Under the pieces are notes generated by a model that saw nothing but the letters and a program-made list of their open reading frames with translations, was not told the origin of the DNA and did not search any database. Made by a program: the position numbers and the translations under genes. From Candidatus Thiodiazotropha endoloripes (GTDB taxonomy: Bacteria; Pseudomonadota; Gammaproteobacteria; Chromatiales; Chromatiaceae): a DNA stretch of 64,000 nt. Shown here one piece after another: positions 8,981 to 19,158 of this stretch. How positions within the stretch are numbered: the first letter of the stretch is position 1; each line of letters begins with the position of its first letter. The stretch is from contig NZ_LVJW01000006.1 of the NCBI RefSeq assembly GCF_001708965.1, positions 434,001-498,000 on the forward strand, read 5' to 3'.

Positions 8981-9814
8981 TCAAAAGCCTTTCGCTCCCA
9001 TTAAATCTGCCAGTTCGGAGTAACAGAACACCGGCCCATCCCGACAGACATATTTGGCCCCGATCTGGCAGTGGCCACACTGTCCGATGCCGCACTGCAT
9101 ATTGCGCTCCATACTGAACCAGATCTGGTGGTCGGCAATCCCAAGATCCCGCAGATTGGCGATGGCTGCCAACATCATCACTTCCGGCCCGCATAACATC
9201 GCAAGGGTGCGCCCATGGCGCAGATTGAGCTGCCCGATCAGTTCGGTAACCATCCCCTGCTGGCCATGCCACTCACGGGTTACCACGTCGGCTGCCAGCA
9301 GCACATTGACATCAGGCTCCCTGGCCCAGGCGTCATACTGCTCCCGCCAAATCAGATCATTGGAGTGTTTGACCCCTTGCAGGATGTGCAGATGACCAAA
9401 CTGATTGCGTCGTTTCATCAGATAGCGAATCACTGATACCAATGGCGCACAACCCAGACCACCGGTCACCAGCAACACATCGCGTCCCGCCGCATCCGCT
9501 ACCGGCCAGCCTCTGCCGAACGGTCCGCGAATCCCCACCCGGTCTCCCGGCTGCAGTTTCGACATCGCCTCGGAAACCCGGCCAACCACCCGTATGGTAT
9601 GGTCGAAATAGTGGCTGTCCTTAGGATCATTGACGATCGAAATCGGTATCTCACCGGCGGCGAAATGGGTCACCATGTTGAACTGCCCGGGAGAGAACTC
9701 AAACACCTCCTGGGCGGCCGCATCCTCAAACCTCAATCTGAGGGTAAAGATGGTTGGCGACTCCTGAATGCGCTCATCGATAATTGCAGTACGGGGCAGA
9801 TGCAGATCACTCAT
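8981..9814 (-). CDS. Hydrogenase gamma subunit, FAD/NAD(P) reductase
   Basis: The 277-residue protein is ferredoxin-NADP reductase-like. FSPGQFNMV and GEIPISIVND mark the flavin domain, GGLGCAPLVSVIRYL the nucleotide-binding domain, and the C-terminal CGIGQCGHCQIGAKYVC the [2Fe-2S] cluster. It would pass electrons between the hydrogenase clusters and NAD(P)H. The start at 9814 (MSDLHLPR) was preferred: GGAGGGG lies 7 nt upstream and it overlaps the beta-subunit stop in an ATGAGTGA arrangement. An upstream in-frame start at 9910 would add 32 residues that lie within the beta coding region. Confidence 0.9.
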   Translation of the reverse strand: MSDLHLPRTAIIDERIQESPTIFTLRLRFEDAAAQEVFEFSPGQFNMVTHFAAGEIPISIVNDPKDSHYFDHTIRVVGRVSEAMSKLQPGDRVGIRGPFGRGWPVADAAGRDVLLVTGGLGCAPLVSVIRYLMKRRNQFGHLHILQGVKHSNDLIWREQYDAWAREPDVNVLLAADVVTREWHGQQGMVTELIGQLNLRHGRTLAMLCGPEVMMLAAIANLRDLGIADHQIWFSMERNMQCGIGQCGHCQIGAKYVCRDGPVFCYSELADLMGAKGF

Positions 9815-10931
9815 CGAGACTCCCCTCCCACAGAATGGTGTCGGTCTCCTCGGTGAGATCGATTCCCACCGGACACCAGGTGATACATCGACCGCAACCG
9901 GTACATCCAATACGCCCTTGCTGCTCCTGCCACCCCGCCAACTTATGGGTCAACCACTGACGGTAACGGCTGAGGATATTTCCACGCACCTTGAAACCGC
10001 CCATACTGCTGTGACTGGCGCTGAAGCAGGAGTCCCACTGACGAACATTTTGTGCGGACAATCCATCCAATGACACTTCATGCTGGGTGTCGTAACAGAA
10101 ACAGGTGGGACAGACAGCCGTACAGTTGCCACACCCCAGACAGCGATCAGCCACCTGCTGCCACTGGACATGTTCAAGCCGCTGATAGAGACGCATCAGC
10201 TCTTCAGGTTTCGCCAGTTTTCGCTGCTGTTGACGCGCCGCCTGATCTGTCTGATATTCCATTTGCTCAAGCTGTTGAGATTCTGCCGTGGCCAAATCGA
10301 TCCGCTGCAGAACAGCCTCACCCTGATCACTTCCGCACCAGACCAGAAATCCATCATCAAGTTCTGATAATCCAATATCGACTGCCTGATTGACGCTCGG
10401 CCCATCACCGGTTGAGACACAGAAACAACTCTCCGCTGAGTGGGCGCAATCGATGCCGATCAACAATAACTGCTCCCGTCGCTGCCGATAGTGGGGATCG
10501 GCACCACCGGCATGCAGAAAGTGTTGATCCTGAATCGCCAGTGCCGACAGGTCACAGCCTCTCACCCCTAACACAGCAGTCGGTTTCACATCGGGTAGGC
10601 GGGTTGTGAATCTCAATGGGTCCTTCTGTTCAACCCAGAGTACTTCGTGGGGGGCGAAACAGAACGGTTTAAGACCTTGCGGTCCGTGATTCCAATCAAA
10701 CAACCGTTCACCGGCACCCTGTTGTAGCCGATAACGACCAGGTTGCTGTTCATTGGTCATCCCCTTTGCCAGTTGATTGACATTGGAGATCTCCATTAAC
10801 TGAATTGCCCCATCCTTCACAACAGGTCCCAACAGCTGATAACCGGATTGCACAATCCCATCCAACAATCTCTGAAAATCGGATCGGGGCAAAAAGCCAG
10901 GTTGTCGTTCAATCTTAGCGCTCTGTTGCAC
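9807..10931 (-). CDS. Hydrogenase beta subunit, 4Fe-4S dicluster protein
   Basis: The 374-residue product has two C-terminal ferredoxin-type motifs, CLGCGNCTAVCPTCFCYD and CTGCGRCITWCPVG, plus VLGVRGCDLSAL in the middle. It matches the HydB/HyhB subunit of soluble group 3b hydrogenases, related to anaerobic sulfite reductase subunit A. It acts as an electron conduit and possibly as a site for polysulfide reduction. The likely start is GTG at 10931, preceded by GTGAGG. It is the first gene of the operon; the promoter must lie in the 700 bp upstream, but no confident -10/-35 pair was seen. Confidence 0.88.
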   Translation of the reverse strand: MQQSAKIERQPGFLPRSDFQRLLDGIVQSGYQLLGPVVKDGAIQLMEISNVNQLAKGMTNEQQPGRYRLQQGAGERLFDWNHGPQGLKPFCFAPHEVLWVEQKDPLRFTTRLPDVKPTAVLGVRGCDLSALAIQDQHFLHAGGADPHYRQRREQLLLIGIDCAHSAESCFCVSTGDGPSVNQAVDIGLSELDDGFLVWCGSDQGEAVLQRIDLATAESQQLEQMEYQTDQAARQQQRKLAKPEELMRLYQRLEHVQWQQVADRCLGCGNCTAVCPTCFCYDTQHEVSLDGLSAQNVRQWDSCFSASHSSMGGFKVRGNILSRYRQWLTHKLAGWQEQQGRIGCTGCGRCITWCPVGIDLTEETDTILWEGSLDE

Positions 10932-11645
10932 TTTAACAGCCTCACATTCGCGGTGCTGATCACTCAGTTCGACCGCATAATATTGTTCGGCGCCCGGTAA
11001 CCTCTGATAGACAGATTATCTTTCAAGGCCGGTAAGAAACTCTTCCCGTGATTAAAGATAAGCCCCTTATGAACGACAGTGAGATAGCTGAAAAAGTCAT
11101 CGGCCTCACTGTGGCCATCCATACCTGCAGAGATCACCCTATCCACACATGGCCTCAATCCCTTTCCAACTCCATTAACAGTAGCGGATCAGGACACCTC
11201 CCAATTCACTCAGGGGATTTGTTTGAGGAGCACATGGAATCAGGCTCAGTAGTCATACCCTCAAAAAAGCGAATATCGCTATCTAAAAAACTAGCATAAA
11301 ACCGGGCAGACAATAGCCATCCATGACTATTTTTTTACACTTCCTCCAACTCGCTCCTCAATTGTGTTTTATTCTGGCGCATAACCACAAACTGTCTACG
11401 GCTTTTGTTGCTTAAAATCGTGGATTATTGTCAATAATCTTTAACTGAACAGCAGCATAGAGAAGCTTGAATCCCCATCTCATACTGATAATTCTGAATC
11501 ACCAAAGGTTCTCTCCGGTAACTGCTATTGATCAATGCATTACTGATCGATCGATGAGAGCATTGATTGGATATGGCTGATGGTATGTATGAAGATAACC
11601 GACCATATGCAAGCCAGTTAACAACATGACTAGGGAAGCAAGGAT
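10932..11645. other. Divergent intergenic region between hydrogenase and nifJ
   Basis: No convincing gene lies in these 714 bases, though short frames exist (for example 11048-11299). The region must hold divergent promoters. Visible structure includes the palindrome GATTATT-GTC-AATAATC (11423-11439) and an 8-bp inverted repeat ATCAATGC/GCATTGAT (11531-11538 and 11560-11567) just upstream of nifJ. Both could be operators, but no known box was matched. Confidence 0.45.
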
Positions 11646-14600
11646 ATGTCCGACAAGATGGTTACCATAGATGGCAACGAGGCCGCTGCACATATTGCCC
11701 ACATGACCAACGAGGTCATCGCCATCTACCCGATCACCCCGGCCTCTCCCATGGGTGAATGGTCGGATGAGTGGTCTGCAAAGGGGGTCCGGAACATCTG
11801 GGGCAGCATACCGGATGTCATTGAGATGCAGAGCGAGGCCGGTGCTGCCGGAGCCGTCCACGGAGCACTGCAGGCCGGCTCCCTCTCCACCTCGTTTACC
11901 GCCTCCCAGGGATTGCTGCTGATGATCCCCAACATGTTCAAGATTGCCGGTGAGCTGACCCCGACCGTACTGCATGTCTCGGCACGTTCACTGGCAGCCC
12001 AGGCGCTCTCCATATTTGGCGACCACAGCGACGTGATGGCCTGTCGCAGCACCGGATACGCCATGCTCTGTTCCGCCAGCGTTCAAGAGGTTGCCGACTT
12101 TGCACTGATCGCTCAGGCGGCTACGCTGGAGACCCGTATCCCGTTTCTGCATTTTTTCGACGGCTTCAGAACCTCACATGAACTCAACAAGATCGCCCTG
12201 CCGGATCCGTCGGTGATCAAGGCGATGATCGATAACGAACTGGTCGAGGCGCATCGCGCCAGATCCCTCTCACCAGACCATCCGGTGATTCGCGGCACCT
12301 CACAAAATCCCGATGTCTACTTTCAGGGACGTGAAACCGTCAACCCCTACTACAACCAGGCCGGGGAGAAACTGCAGGCAGCGATGGCCCGTTTCGGCGC
12401 CCTGACCGGCAGACATTATGAGCTGTTCGAATACTATGGCGCAGCACAACCGGAACGGCTGATCATCCTGATGGGTTCAGGCATAGGCGCCGCTGAAATC
12501 TGTATCGATCACCTCTCCGCAGAGGGGGAAAGGATCGGCATGATCAAAGCACGGCTGTTTCGCCCCTTTGCTGCAGACCAGCTGTTGAAAGCCATACCGG
12601 AGAGTGTACAGAAGATTGCCGTACTCGATCGAACCAAAGAACCCGGCGCGGATGGCGAGCCCCTCTACAAGGATGTGCTGGGCGCTTTTGCCCAGGCCTA
12701 CAGCCAGGGGCAGCGTGCAACCCTGCCACGGATCGTTGGAGGTCGATACGGACTCTCATCGAAAGAGTTTACCCCAGCCATGGTCAAGGGCATTTTTGAT
12801 GAGTTGAGCCAGGAGCAGCCGAAGAACGGTTTCACGGTGGGAATTATGGATGACGTCACCCATACCAGCCTGCCCTGGGACGCGGATTTCCGCCCTTTTG
12901 CCAATGCGGATGTCAGCGCCTGTGTCTTCTATGGTCTGGGTGCGGACGGCACAGTTTCAGCCAACAAGAATTCGATCAAGATCATCGGCGAGCAGACCGA
13001 CAACTACACCCAGGGTTACTTTCAATATGACTCGAAAAAGTCGGGGGCAGTCACCGTCTCCCATCTTCGCTTCGGTGCAAAGCCGATCAACGCCACCTAC
13101 CTGATCGGTGACAACGAAGCCGGTTTTGTCGCCTGTCATCAGCCGATCTTTCTCGGCCGCTACGAAATGCTGGAGAAAGCCGCTCCCGGCGCCACTTTTC
13201 TGCTCAACAGCCAGGCGGATCCAGACCAGGTGTGGCAGACCCTGCCACCCCAAATGCAAAAACAGATGATCGAAAAGCAACTCAGCTTTTATGTCATCGA
13301 TGCCTATAAGATCGCCGCCGAAACCGGCATGGGACGACGCATCAACACCATCATGCAGACCTGCTTCTTCTCCATATCCGGACTGCTGGAGAGCGACAGG
13401 GCCATCGATCTGATCAAAGCGGCCGTGAAAAAGAGTTACGGCCGCAAAGGGGCGCGCCTGCTGCAACGGAATTTCGATGCCATCGATACAGCACTGGCCG
13501 GTCTGCACAAGGTTGATCTACCCGACGTGGAGATCCCTGAGGTTCCCAGGCAGCCAATCGTGCCCGCGGATGCACCGGAGTTCGTACAACAGGTCACAGC
13601 ACCGATCATCGCCGGCCAGGGTGACAGCATACCGGTCAGCCTGATGCCGGCCGACGGGACCTGGCCCCTCGGCACCACCGCCTATGAAAAGCGCAACATC
13701 GCCCTGCAGCTTCCCAAGTGGGAGATGGACCTCTGCACCCACTGCGGCAAATGTCCCCTGGTCTGTCCCCATGCGGCGATTCGCTCCAAACTCTTCCCGG
13801 CCTCCCTGACCGACATGGGACCGGAGAGTTTTCTGCATACCCAGGTCAAAGGTGGACGGGATTTTGCCCCGGATACCCACATCAGCTATCAGGTAGCCCC
13901 GGACGACTGCACCGGTTGCGGACTCTGCGTCGAGATCTGCCCGATCCGGGACAAACAGAATCCCCAGCGCAAGGCGCTGAATATGGTGGACGACCCGGCC
14001 TACCACGAACAGGAGCGGATCAACTGGGAGTTCTTTGTCGGTCTGCCGGAACATGACCGCACCCAACTGAAACAGACAACCCTGAAAGGGGCAATGGTCA
14101 TGCAACCCCTGTTCGAGTTCTCCGGAGCCTGTGTCGGTTGTGGAGAAACCCCCTATATCAAACTGGCCACCCAGCTGTTCGGTGATCGTATGCTGATTGC
14201 CAACGCCACCGGCTGCTCCTCGATCTATGGTGGCAACCTGCCAACCACCCCCTACACCACCAACCCGGAAGGCAGGGGGCCTACCTGGTCAAACTCCCTG
14301 TTCGAGGACAATGCGGAGTTCGGTCTGGGGATGCGCATCGCCATCGATAAGCAGAATGACCATGCCAAAGCCTTACTGCAACATCTACGCAAGGATCTCG
14401 ATCAGCAGCTCGTGGAACAGCTGCTGAATACCCAACAACAGAGTGAAGCGGAGATATTTGAACAGCGGGAACGGATCGAGACCCTGAAACAGGCCTGCCA
14501 GCAGATCGACGATCCCCAGGCACAGAGTCTGATCTCAGTGGCAGACAGCCTGGCGCGAAAAAGTGTCTGGCTGGTGGGGGGAGATGGCTGGGCCTACGAT

Positions 14601-15221
14601 ATCGGCTACGGCGGTGTGGATCACGTACTGGCCTCCGGCCGCAACGTCAATATCCTGTTGCTCGATACAGAGACCTACTCCAACACCGGTGGCCAGACCT
14701 CCAAGGCGACTCCCCTCGGTGCGGTGGCCAAATTCTCAGCGGCCGGCAAACCGACCAACAAGAAGGATATCGCCATGATGGCCATGGCCTACGGCAATGT
14801 CTATGTGGCCCAGGTAGCGTTTGGCGCCAAGGATGTGCAGACTTTGCGGGCCTTTCTGGAAGCGGAAGCCTATCCCGGCCCCTCGCTGCTGATCTGTTAC
14901 TCCCCCTGCATAGCCCATGGGGTGGACCTCTCCAACAATATCCGTCAACAGGAGCTGGCGGTGGACTCAGGGCACTGGCCCCTGTTCCGCTATGATCCCC
15001 GCCGCAGCGACAAAGGGGAAAATCCGTTGAAAATGGACTCCAAGGAGCCCTCGATTCCCTATCGTGATTTCGCCAGCAGTGAAACCCGCTTCAGTGTACT
15101 GCAGCGTACCCACCCGGAAGCCTCAGAAAAGTTTCTGCGTCAGGCACAACAGCAGATCAAGAGCCGATATCGGCTCTATGAACAGTTGGCGCAACTGGCG
15201 ATGCAAAAAGCCGAAGGCTGA
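11646..15221 (+). CDS. nifJ: Pyruvate:ferredoxin (flavodoxin) oxidoreductase
   Basis: At 1191 residues this is a full-length single-chain PFOR. It opens MVTIDGNEAAAHIAHMTNEVIAIYPITPASPMGEW, the pyruvate-binding domain I. Ferredoxin motifs CTHCGKCPLVCPHAAIR and CTGCGLCVEICPIRD (about residues 697-765) carry two [4Fe-4S] clusters. The TPP domain follows, with CVGCGETPYIKL, ATGCSSIYGG and GDGWAYDIGYGG. It converts pyruvate and CoA to acetyl-CoA, CO2 and reduced ferredoxin, or runs in reverse for CO2 fixation. AAGG precedes the ATG. It is divergent from the soluble hydrogenase, suggesting both handle anaerobic reducing equivalents. Confidence 0.96.
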   Translation: MSDKMVTIDGNEAAAHIAHMTNEVIAIYPITPASPMGEWSDEWSAKGVRNIWGSIPDVIEMQSEAGAAGAVHGALQAGSLSTSFTASQGLLLMIPNMFKIAGELTPTVLHVSARSLAAQALSIFGDHSDVMACRSTGYAMLCSASVQEVADFALIAQAATLETRIPFLHFFDGFRTSHELNKIALPDPSVIKAMIDNELVEAHRARSLSPDHPVIRGTSQNPDVYFQGRETVNPYYNQAGEKLQAAMARFGALTGRHYELFEYYGAAQPERLIILMGSGIGAAEICIDHLSAEGERIGMIKARLFRPFAADQLLKAIPESVQKIAVLDRTKEPGADGEPLYKDVLGAFAQAYSQGQRATLPRIVGGRYGLSSKEFTPAMVKGIFDELSQEQPKNGFTVGIMDDVTHTSLPWDADFRPFANADVSACVFYGLGADGTVSANKNSIKIIGEQTDNYTQGYFQYDSKKSGAVTVSHLRFGAKPINATYLIGDNEAGFVACHQPIFLGRYEMLEKAAPGATFLLNSQADPDQVWQTLPPQMQKQMIEKQLSFYVIDAYKIAAETGMGRRINTIMQTCFFSISGLLESDRAIDLIKAAVKKSYGRKGARLLQRNFDAIDTALAGLHKVDLPDVEIPEVPRQPIVPADAPEFVQQVTAPIIAGQGDSIPVSLMPADGTWPLGTTAYEKRNIALQLPKWEMDLCTHCGKCPLVCPHAAIRSKLFPASLTDMGPESFLHTQVKGGRDFAPDTHISYQVAPDDCTGCGLCVEICPIRDKQNPQRKALNMVDDPAYHEQERINWEFFVGLPEHDRTQLKQTTLKGAMVMQPLFEFSGACVGCGETPYIKLATQLFGDRMLIANATGCSSIYGGNLPTTPYTTNPEGRGPTWSNSLFEDNAEFGLGMRIAIDKQNDHAKALLQHLRKDLDQQLVEQLLNTQQQSEAEIFEQRERIETLKQACQQIDDPQAQSLISVADSLARKSVWLVGGDGWAYDIGYGGVDHVLASGRNVNILLLDTETYSNTGGQTSKATPLGAVAKFSAAGKPTNKKDIAMMAMAYGNVYVAQVAFGAKDVQTLRAFLEAEAYPGPSLLICYSPCIAHGVDLSNNIRQQELAVDSGHWPLFRYDPRRSDKGENPLKMDSKEPSIPYRDFASSETRFSVLQRTHPEASEKFLRQAQQQIKSRYRLYEQLAQLAMQKAEG

Positions 15222-15366
15222 ATTACAGTGGTTGCGACAGACTCAGCACAACATCAAGGGTGATGCACGAATCCTGGCAAGCAATCCGTTCGGGGCAACG
15301 ATGCTAAATAATCGTTGTAAAACACTCAACCATGTCCGGGGCCGTTGATCCGGCAGAGCGCTCAAA

Positions 15367-16611
15367 TCACTCTCGGCGCAGCGCTTCAACCGGTAGAAAA
15401 TCTGCTGCACGACGTGCGGGATAGTAACCGGAGGCCAGGCCCACCAGAACAGATACGATCAATCCGGTCAGCACACCGCTCAAGGTCGGCATCAATGGAA
15501 ATCCGGTCAGCAGATCGAGGCTCCCTCCGAGCAATAGACCAAACAACAAACCGGCGATACCCCCTAGCAGACTGATCAATACCGCCTCGGCCAGAAACTG
15601 AAACAGAATATGGCGACGATTCGCACCGAGCGCCATACGCACACCGATCTCACGGATTCGTTCGACCACCGCGGTACTCATGATCCCCGCCACACCAATG
15701 CCGCCCACCAGCAGTGCGGTGGAAGCCGCTACCACACCCATCGCAGTGATTCCTCCCAATATCCGGTCCACGGTTTTCAGATAGGAGGCCAGGGTGATCT
15801 TGGTGTATTGGTAGCTGCCCCGGTAGCGCCTCTGCAGCGTCAGTTTCAATTGATCTGCCGCCTGTTCCGCCTTGGCGATGGAGACAGCTTCCGCCTGCAG
15901 ATAACTGACCTGCTGATTGCCATTCATCTGTTGTACCAGGGTATAGGGCAGCAGGATTCTGTTGTTGGCATCCTCACCTCCATCAGAGCCAATGCTTGCG
16001 AGCAAGTCCCGGCTCTTATATTCCAACACCCCGATCACCTGATATCGACGTCCACCGATGCGTAGATCCCGGCCGATTGGATTATCCGATTGGGGATAGA
16101 GATCCTGACTCACTGTTTCACCGATCAGCACCACCGGACGACGACCTTTAATATCCGCCGGTCGAAATCCCCGTCCCATGGTCAGCCGGTCGTTATTGAT
16201 CCCGGTATAGTTGGCATCCACACCTTTCAGCTGGGCACTGCTGTAGCGATTGCCGTTTTGTACCATTGGACGATTGTCGGCGAGCAACACCGGGCTCAAC
16301 CGCTTCACAGCGGGGCAACAGGCCCCTTTCAACAGACTCAGATCGCGGCTATCGATCCCGGAGCTGTCCCTGATCCGCGACTGGGGATTTTTATCCTGGT
16401 AATCCCGAAACACCCAGAGTGATCGTAAACCGAAAGTCTCCAGCTCTTTCAATACAAACTGTTTACCTCCACTGCTCACTGCGCTGACGGTCATCACCGC
16501 AGCGATGCCAATGGCGATGCCCAAAACACTGAGCAGTGATCTCAAGCGATTCTGCCACAGCGCGATCACCGCCTCTCGGGTCAGCTCGATAAACACCCGC
16601 AGTCGGTTCAT
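15367..16611 (-). CDS. MacB-like ABC transporter permease
   Basis: The 414-residue protein has an N-terminal membrane helix (about 22-42), a large periplasmic MacB-PCD domain (about 45-275) and three C-terminal helices (FtsX domain, about 280-405) ending ALRRE. The motif IREIGVRMALGANRRHI is typical of MacB-type permeases. Unlike classical MacB, the ATPase is a separate gene whose stop overlaps this start by 4 bp. It probably couples cytoplasmic ATP hydrolysis to periplasmic mechanotransmission, exporting a peptide, lipid or small toxic molecule with the HlyD-like adaptor encoded upstream. Confidence 0.88.
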   Translation of the reverse strand: MNRLRVFIELTREAVIALWQNRLRSLLSVLGIAIGIAAVMTVSAVSSGGKQFVLKELETFGLRSLWVFRDYQDKNPQSRIRDSSGIDSRDLSLLKGACCPAVKRLSPVLLADNRPMVQNGNRYSSAQLKGVDANYTGINNDRLTMGRGFRPADIKGRRPVVLIGETVSQDLYPQSDNPIGRDLRIGGRRYQVIGVLEYKSRDLLASIGSDGGEDANNRILLPYTLVQQMNGNQQVSYLQAEAVSIAKAEQAADQLKLTLQRRYRGSYQYTKITLASYLKTVDRILGGITAMGVVAASTALLVGGIGVAGIMSTAVVERIREIGVRMALGANRRHILFQFLAEAVLISLLGGIAGLLFGLLLGGSLDLLTGFPLMPTLSGVLTGLIVSVLVGLASGYYPARRAADFLPVEALRRE

Positions 16612-17267
16612 ATCACCACACCGTCATGCAACATGATCACCCGTTCCGCCCGCTCACCGATCACTGGATCATGGGTCACCATCACCAGTGTATGACCTTC
16701 GTTATGCAGCTCATTGAAGAGCTGTAAAACCTGATCTCCGTTGCGGCTGTCCAACGCACCGGTCGGCTCATCCGCAATCAGCAGGCTGGGGCGATTGACC
16801 AGTGCCCGGGCTATGGCGACCCGCTGCTGCTGACCGCCGGAGAGCTGGTTTGGCTGATGCGAGGCCCGGTCCATCATACCGACTCGGTGCAGGGCCTGTG
16901 TGGCGAGATCCAAACGTTGATTCCGGGCAACACCTTGGTAGAGCAGAGGCAGCGCCACATTCTCCAGCGCACTCCGGTTGGCGATCAGATTGAAGGATTG
17001 AAATACAAAACCGATGGTCTCTCCCCGCAACTTGGCCAAGCGGGAAAACTGAGCACCCGATACCCTTTCCCCGTTTAGCCGGTAGTCGCCACGGTCCGCC
17101 AGATCGAGACAACCGATGATATTCATCAGGGTACTCTTACCCGATCCGGAGGGCCCCATAATGGCGACAAATTCACCCGCTGAAATATTCAAGTCGATGC
17201 CACGGATAACGGGCAGCTCACTGCCACCCCGCCAATAGGACTTATGGATCGCCTGCATCTGGATCAT
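16608..17267 (-). CDS. ABC transporter ATP-binding protein, MacB/LolD type
   Basis: The 219-residue ATPase has Walker A GPSGSGKST, signature LSGGQQQRVAIARAL, Walker B LLIADEPTGALD and the H-loop THD, spaced as in LolD/MacB ATPases. It begins MIQMQAIHKSY and overlaps both neighbours by 4 bp (adaptor upstream, permease downstream). It energises the tripartite-like exporter encoded here. The substrate cannot be deduced. Confidence 0.92.
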   Translation of the reverse strand: MIQMQAIHKSYWRGGSELPVIRGIDLNISAGEFVAIMGPSGSGKSTLMNIIGCLDLADRGDYRLNGERVSGAQFSRLAKLRGETIGFVFQSFNLIANRSALENVALPLLYQGVARNQRLDLATQALHRVGMMDRASHQPNQLSGGQQQRVAIARALVNRPSLLIADEPTGALDSRNGDQVLQLFNELHNEGHTLVMVTHDPVIGERAERVIMLHDGVVI

Positions 17268-18340
17268 TGCTCCGCTCTCTCCTGCACAGAAATCCCGGAT
17301 TCGAGCTTGGCGGACTCAAGCAGCACCACTTTGTCCCCTTCCAGGATGCCGGACAGCAACTCCACATGACTATCCCCCTGCAGGCCTACAGCCACCTCCC
17401 GGTAACTTAAAAGACCCGATTCGATCACTCCAACCTGGAACCTCTCCTCATCCTCTTTCAGTGCCGTAAAAGGAAGCTTCAACACGCCCTCACGCTGCGT
17501 CACCAGAATCTCCAGATCCACCTGCTGACCCAACAGCAGTGCCGGCGCAGCCTCACCCGGATCCAAACGCACTTTGAAGGTGTTGAGTCGACGCTCCTGC
17601 TGCTGTTCCACATTGGGTCCGATCCAGCTCACTTCCGAGCGCCAGTCTTGTCCGGGAAAAGCATCGGATTTCAACTCAATCGGCTGACCGAGCTTGATGC
17701 GTCCACTGTCCACCGCATCCACATGGGCCTCGATCTGCCAACCGTCCAGGGCCACCAGGGAGAAAAGCGGGGTGCCGGCCTCAACCCACTGTCCTATCTC
17801 GGTGGATTTTTTCACCAACACCGCATCGAACGGCGCACGGATCACCTGCCACTCCTGTGCCACCTCCGCCAGCAGCAACTCCGCCTTGGCCACCTGCCAG
17901 ACTGCCGTGGCGGCTTGCCACTCAAGCTTCGCATCCTCCATTTGCTCCTCGGTCACAGCACCCTTGGAAACCAGTTTATTCAGTCGCTGGTAACGCAGTT
18001 TCGCCTCTTTACGTAAAACCGCATGCTGCTGCACAAACGCCTCCGCCCTTTGACGATTGGCCGCAGCGGCACGATTGTCCATCTTCGCCAATATCTGCCC
18101 GGCACTGACCCGATCGCCGACGCCAGCTTCGACGACGATCACCTGACCATCCACCAATGCGGTCAATTCCACACGGCGATCGTTGATCACCTCGCCGGTT
18201 ACCCGGATCACCAGTGACAGATCACCCCGCTCGACCTCAACGGTTTCGACCTGTCTGGGCTGATCCCAGATCCCGGAGACAAACAGACCCAGTGGAAGCA
18301 GAACAATCAACAACCCGATTGCCAGCGATTTCAGTTGCAT
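17264..18340 (-). CDS. MacA/HlyD-type periplasmic adaptor
   Basis: The 358-residue protein starts with a membrane anchor (MQLKSLAIGLLIVLLPLGLFV), then a barrel-sandwich/lipoyl half motif VDGQVIVVEAGVGDRVSAGQIL, a helical hairpin (about 95-165) and the second half APFDAVLVKKSTEIGQWVEAG. These are the elements of membrane-fusion proteins that link an inner-membrane exporter to an outer-membrane channel. The gene is 11 bp downstream of the MipA/OmpV gene and overlaps the ATPase gene, so it belongs to a four-gene export operon. No TolC gene is nearby. Confidence 0.88.
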   Translation of the reverse strand: MQLKSLAIGLLIVLLPLGLFVSGIWDQPRQVETVEVERGDLSLVIRVTGEVINDRRVELTALVDGQVIVVEAGVGDRVSAGQILAKMDNRAAAANRQRAEAFVQQHAVLRKEAKLRYQRLNKLVSKGAVTEEQMEDAKLEWQAATAVWQVAKAELLLAEVAQEWQVIRAPFDAVLVKKSTEIGQWVEAGTPLFSLVALDGWQIEAHVDAVDSGRIKLGQPIELKSDAFPGQDWRSEVSWIGPNVEQQQERRLNTFKVRLDPGEAAPALLLGQQVDLEILVTQREGVLKLPFTALKEDEERFQVGVIESGLLSYREVAVGLQGDSHVELLSGILEGDKVVLLESAKLESGISVQERAEQ

Positions 18341-18351
18341 GAAGAGTCAGC

Positions 18352-19158
18352 CTAAAAACCGTAGACCGCACCGATAAAAGCGCCCGCCAGATTGCGCCCA
18401 TCGACGATCGGACTGTCACTGATGCCATCCCCCAGGCGACCGATGCCGGCACCACCGATCAAACGTATCCGTTTCGACCAGGCATATTCGGCCTGGATGC
18501 CCAGGAATGGTGTCATGGTTGACTTGGCCTCATAGCTTTCCAGCCCGCCACCAGTCTCATCGTCATCCACACCAAAGTAGTAGTCGCTCAGTTTACTGCT
18601 CTGCCAACTGACACCAAATTCAGGTCTGAACGACCAATCCCCCTGCTTCAGGGGATAGGCGTAACTGACTATCAGCTCCTGACCTTTCGAACGATTGCTG
18701 ACATCGGTCAGCAGTTGCCCGTTGAGCTCACCGAGATCACTGCCCCAGAGAAGATCGATCCCAACATCGAACCCAGGCTTGCGTTCATCCAACCCTTCCA
18801 GCTCGTCGTTATCATCCGGATCAATCCCCATGGCGCGAATCCGCCCGACCAGATCGAGTTTAAAGTTATCCTGTTTAACCAGGCTGTAACCCAAGCCGCC
18901 GAAATTTGTAGTGCCATTGAAGAAAGAGAGCCCGGGATTACCCAGATTGGCATGGAAGCGCTCGCCCCGATAGGCAATCACCGGCATGGCTGCAAGATAG
19001 TTGTCTTCACCGATGATCGGATTGCGACCACCTCCCAGGTTGAGACCCACCGACCACTCACCCGCTGCAACGAAGCCGGGTAGCAGTGTGAACCCAAAGA
19101 CAATGATCCATGGTGCAGCCAGTTTGGATCCATGAAAACCAGACAGATTGATTGGCAT
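18352..19158 (-). CDS. MipA/OmpV family outer-membrane protein
   Basis: The 268-residue precursor has an N-terminal signal region ending about GFVAAGEW and a beta-rich body with repeated aromatic, alternating strands, ending in a C-terminal phenylalanine (AVYGF) typical of outer-membrane barrels. GLNLGGGRNPIIGEDNY near the start and GGAGIGRLGD near the end fit the MipA/OmpV family. AGGGAG lies 9 nt before the ATG. It is the first gene of the exporter operon and may act in scaffold or outer-membrane steps of the export system. The upstream 150 bp includes TGTAACA half-sites resembling those near the RstA-like regulator. Confidence 0.82.
   Translation of the reverse strand: MPINLSGFHGSKLAAPWIIVFGFTLLPGFVAAGEWSVGLNLGGGRNPIIGEDNYLAAMPVIAYRGERFHANLGNPGLSFFNGTTNFGGLGYSLVKQDNFKLDLVGRIRAMGIDPDDNDELEGLDERKPGFDVGIDLLWGSDLGELNGQLLTDVSNRSKGQELIVSYAYPLKQGDWSFRPEFGVSWQSSKLSDYYFGVDDDETGGGLESYEAKSTMTPFLGIQAEYAWSKRIRLIGGAGIGRLGDGISDSPIVDGRNLAGAFIGAVYGF

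Noticed and set aside
11048-11299. 83-residue frame between hydrogenase and nifJ
   Set aside because: There is no ribosome site, no recognisable motif, and the base composition is intergenic.
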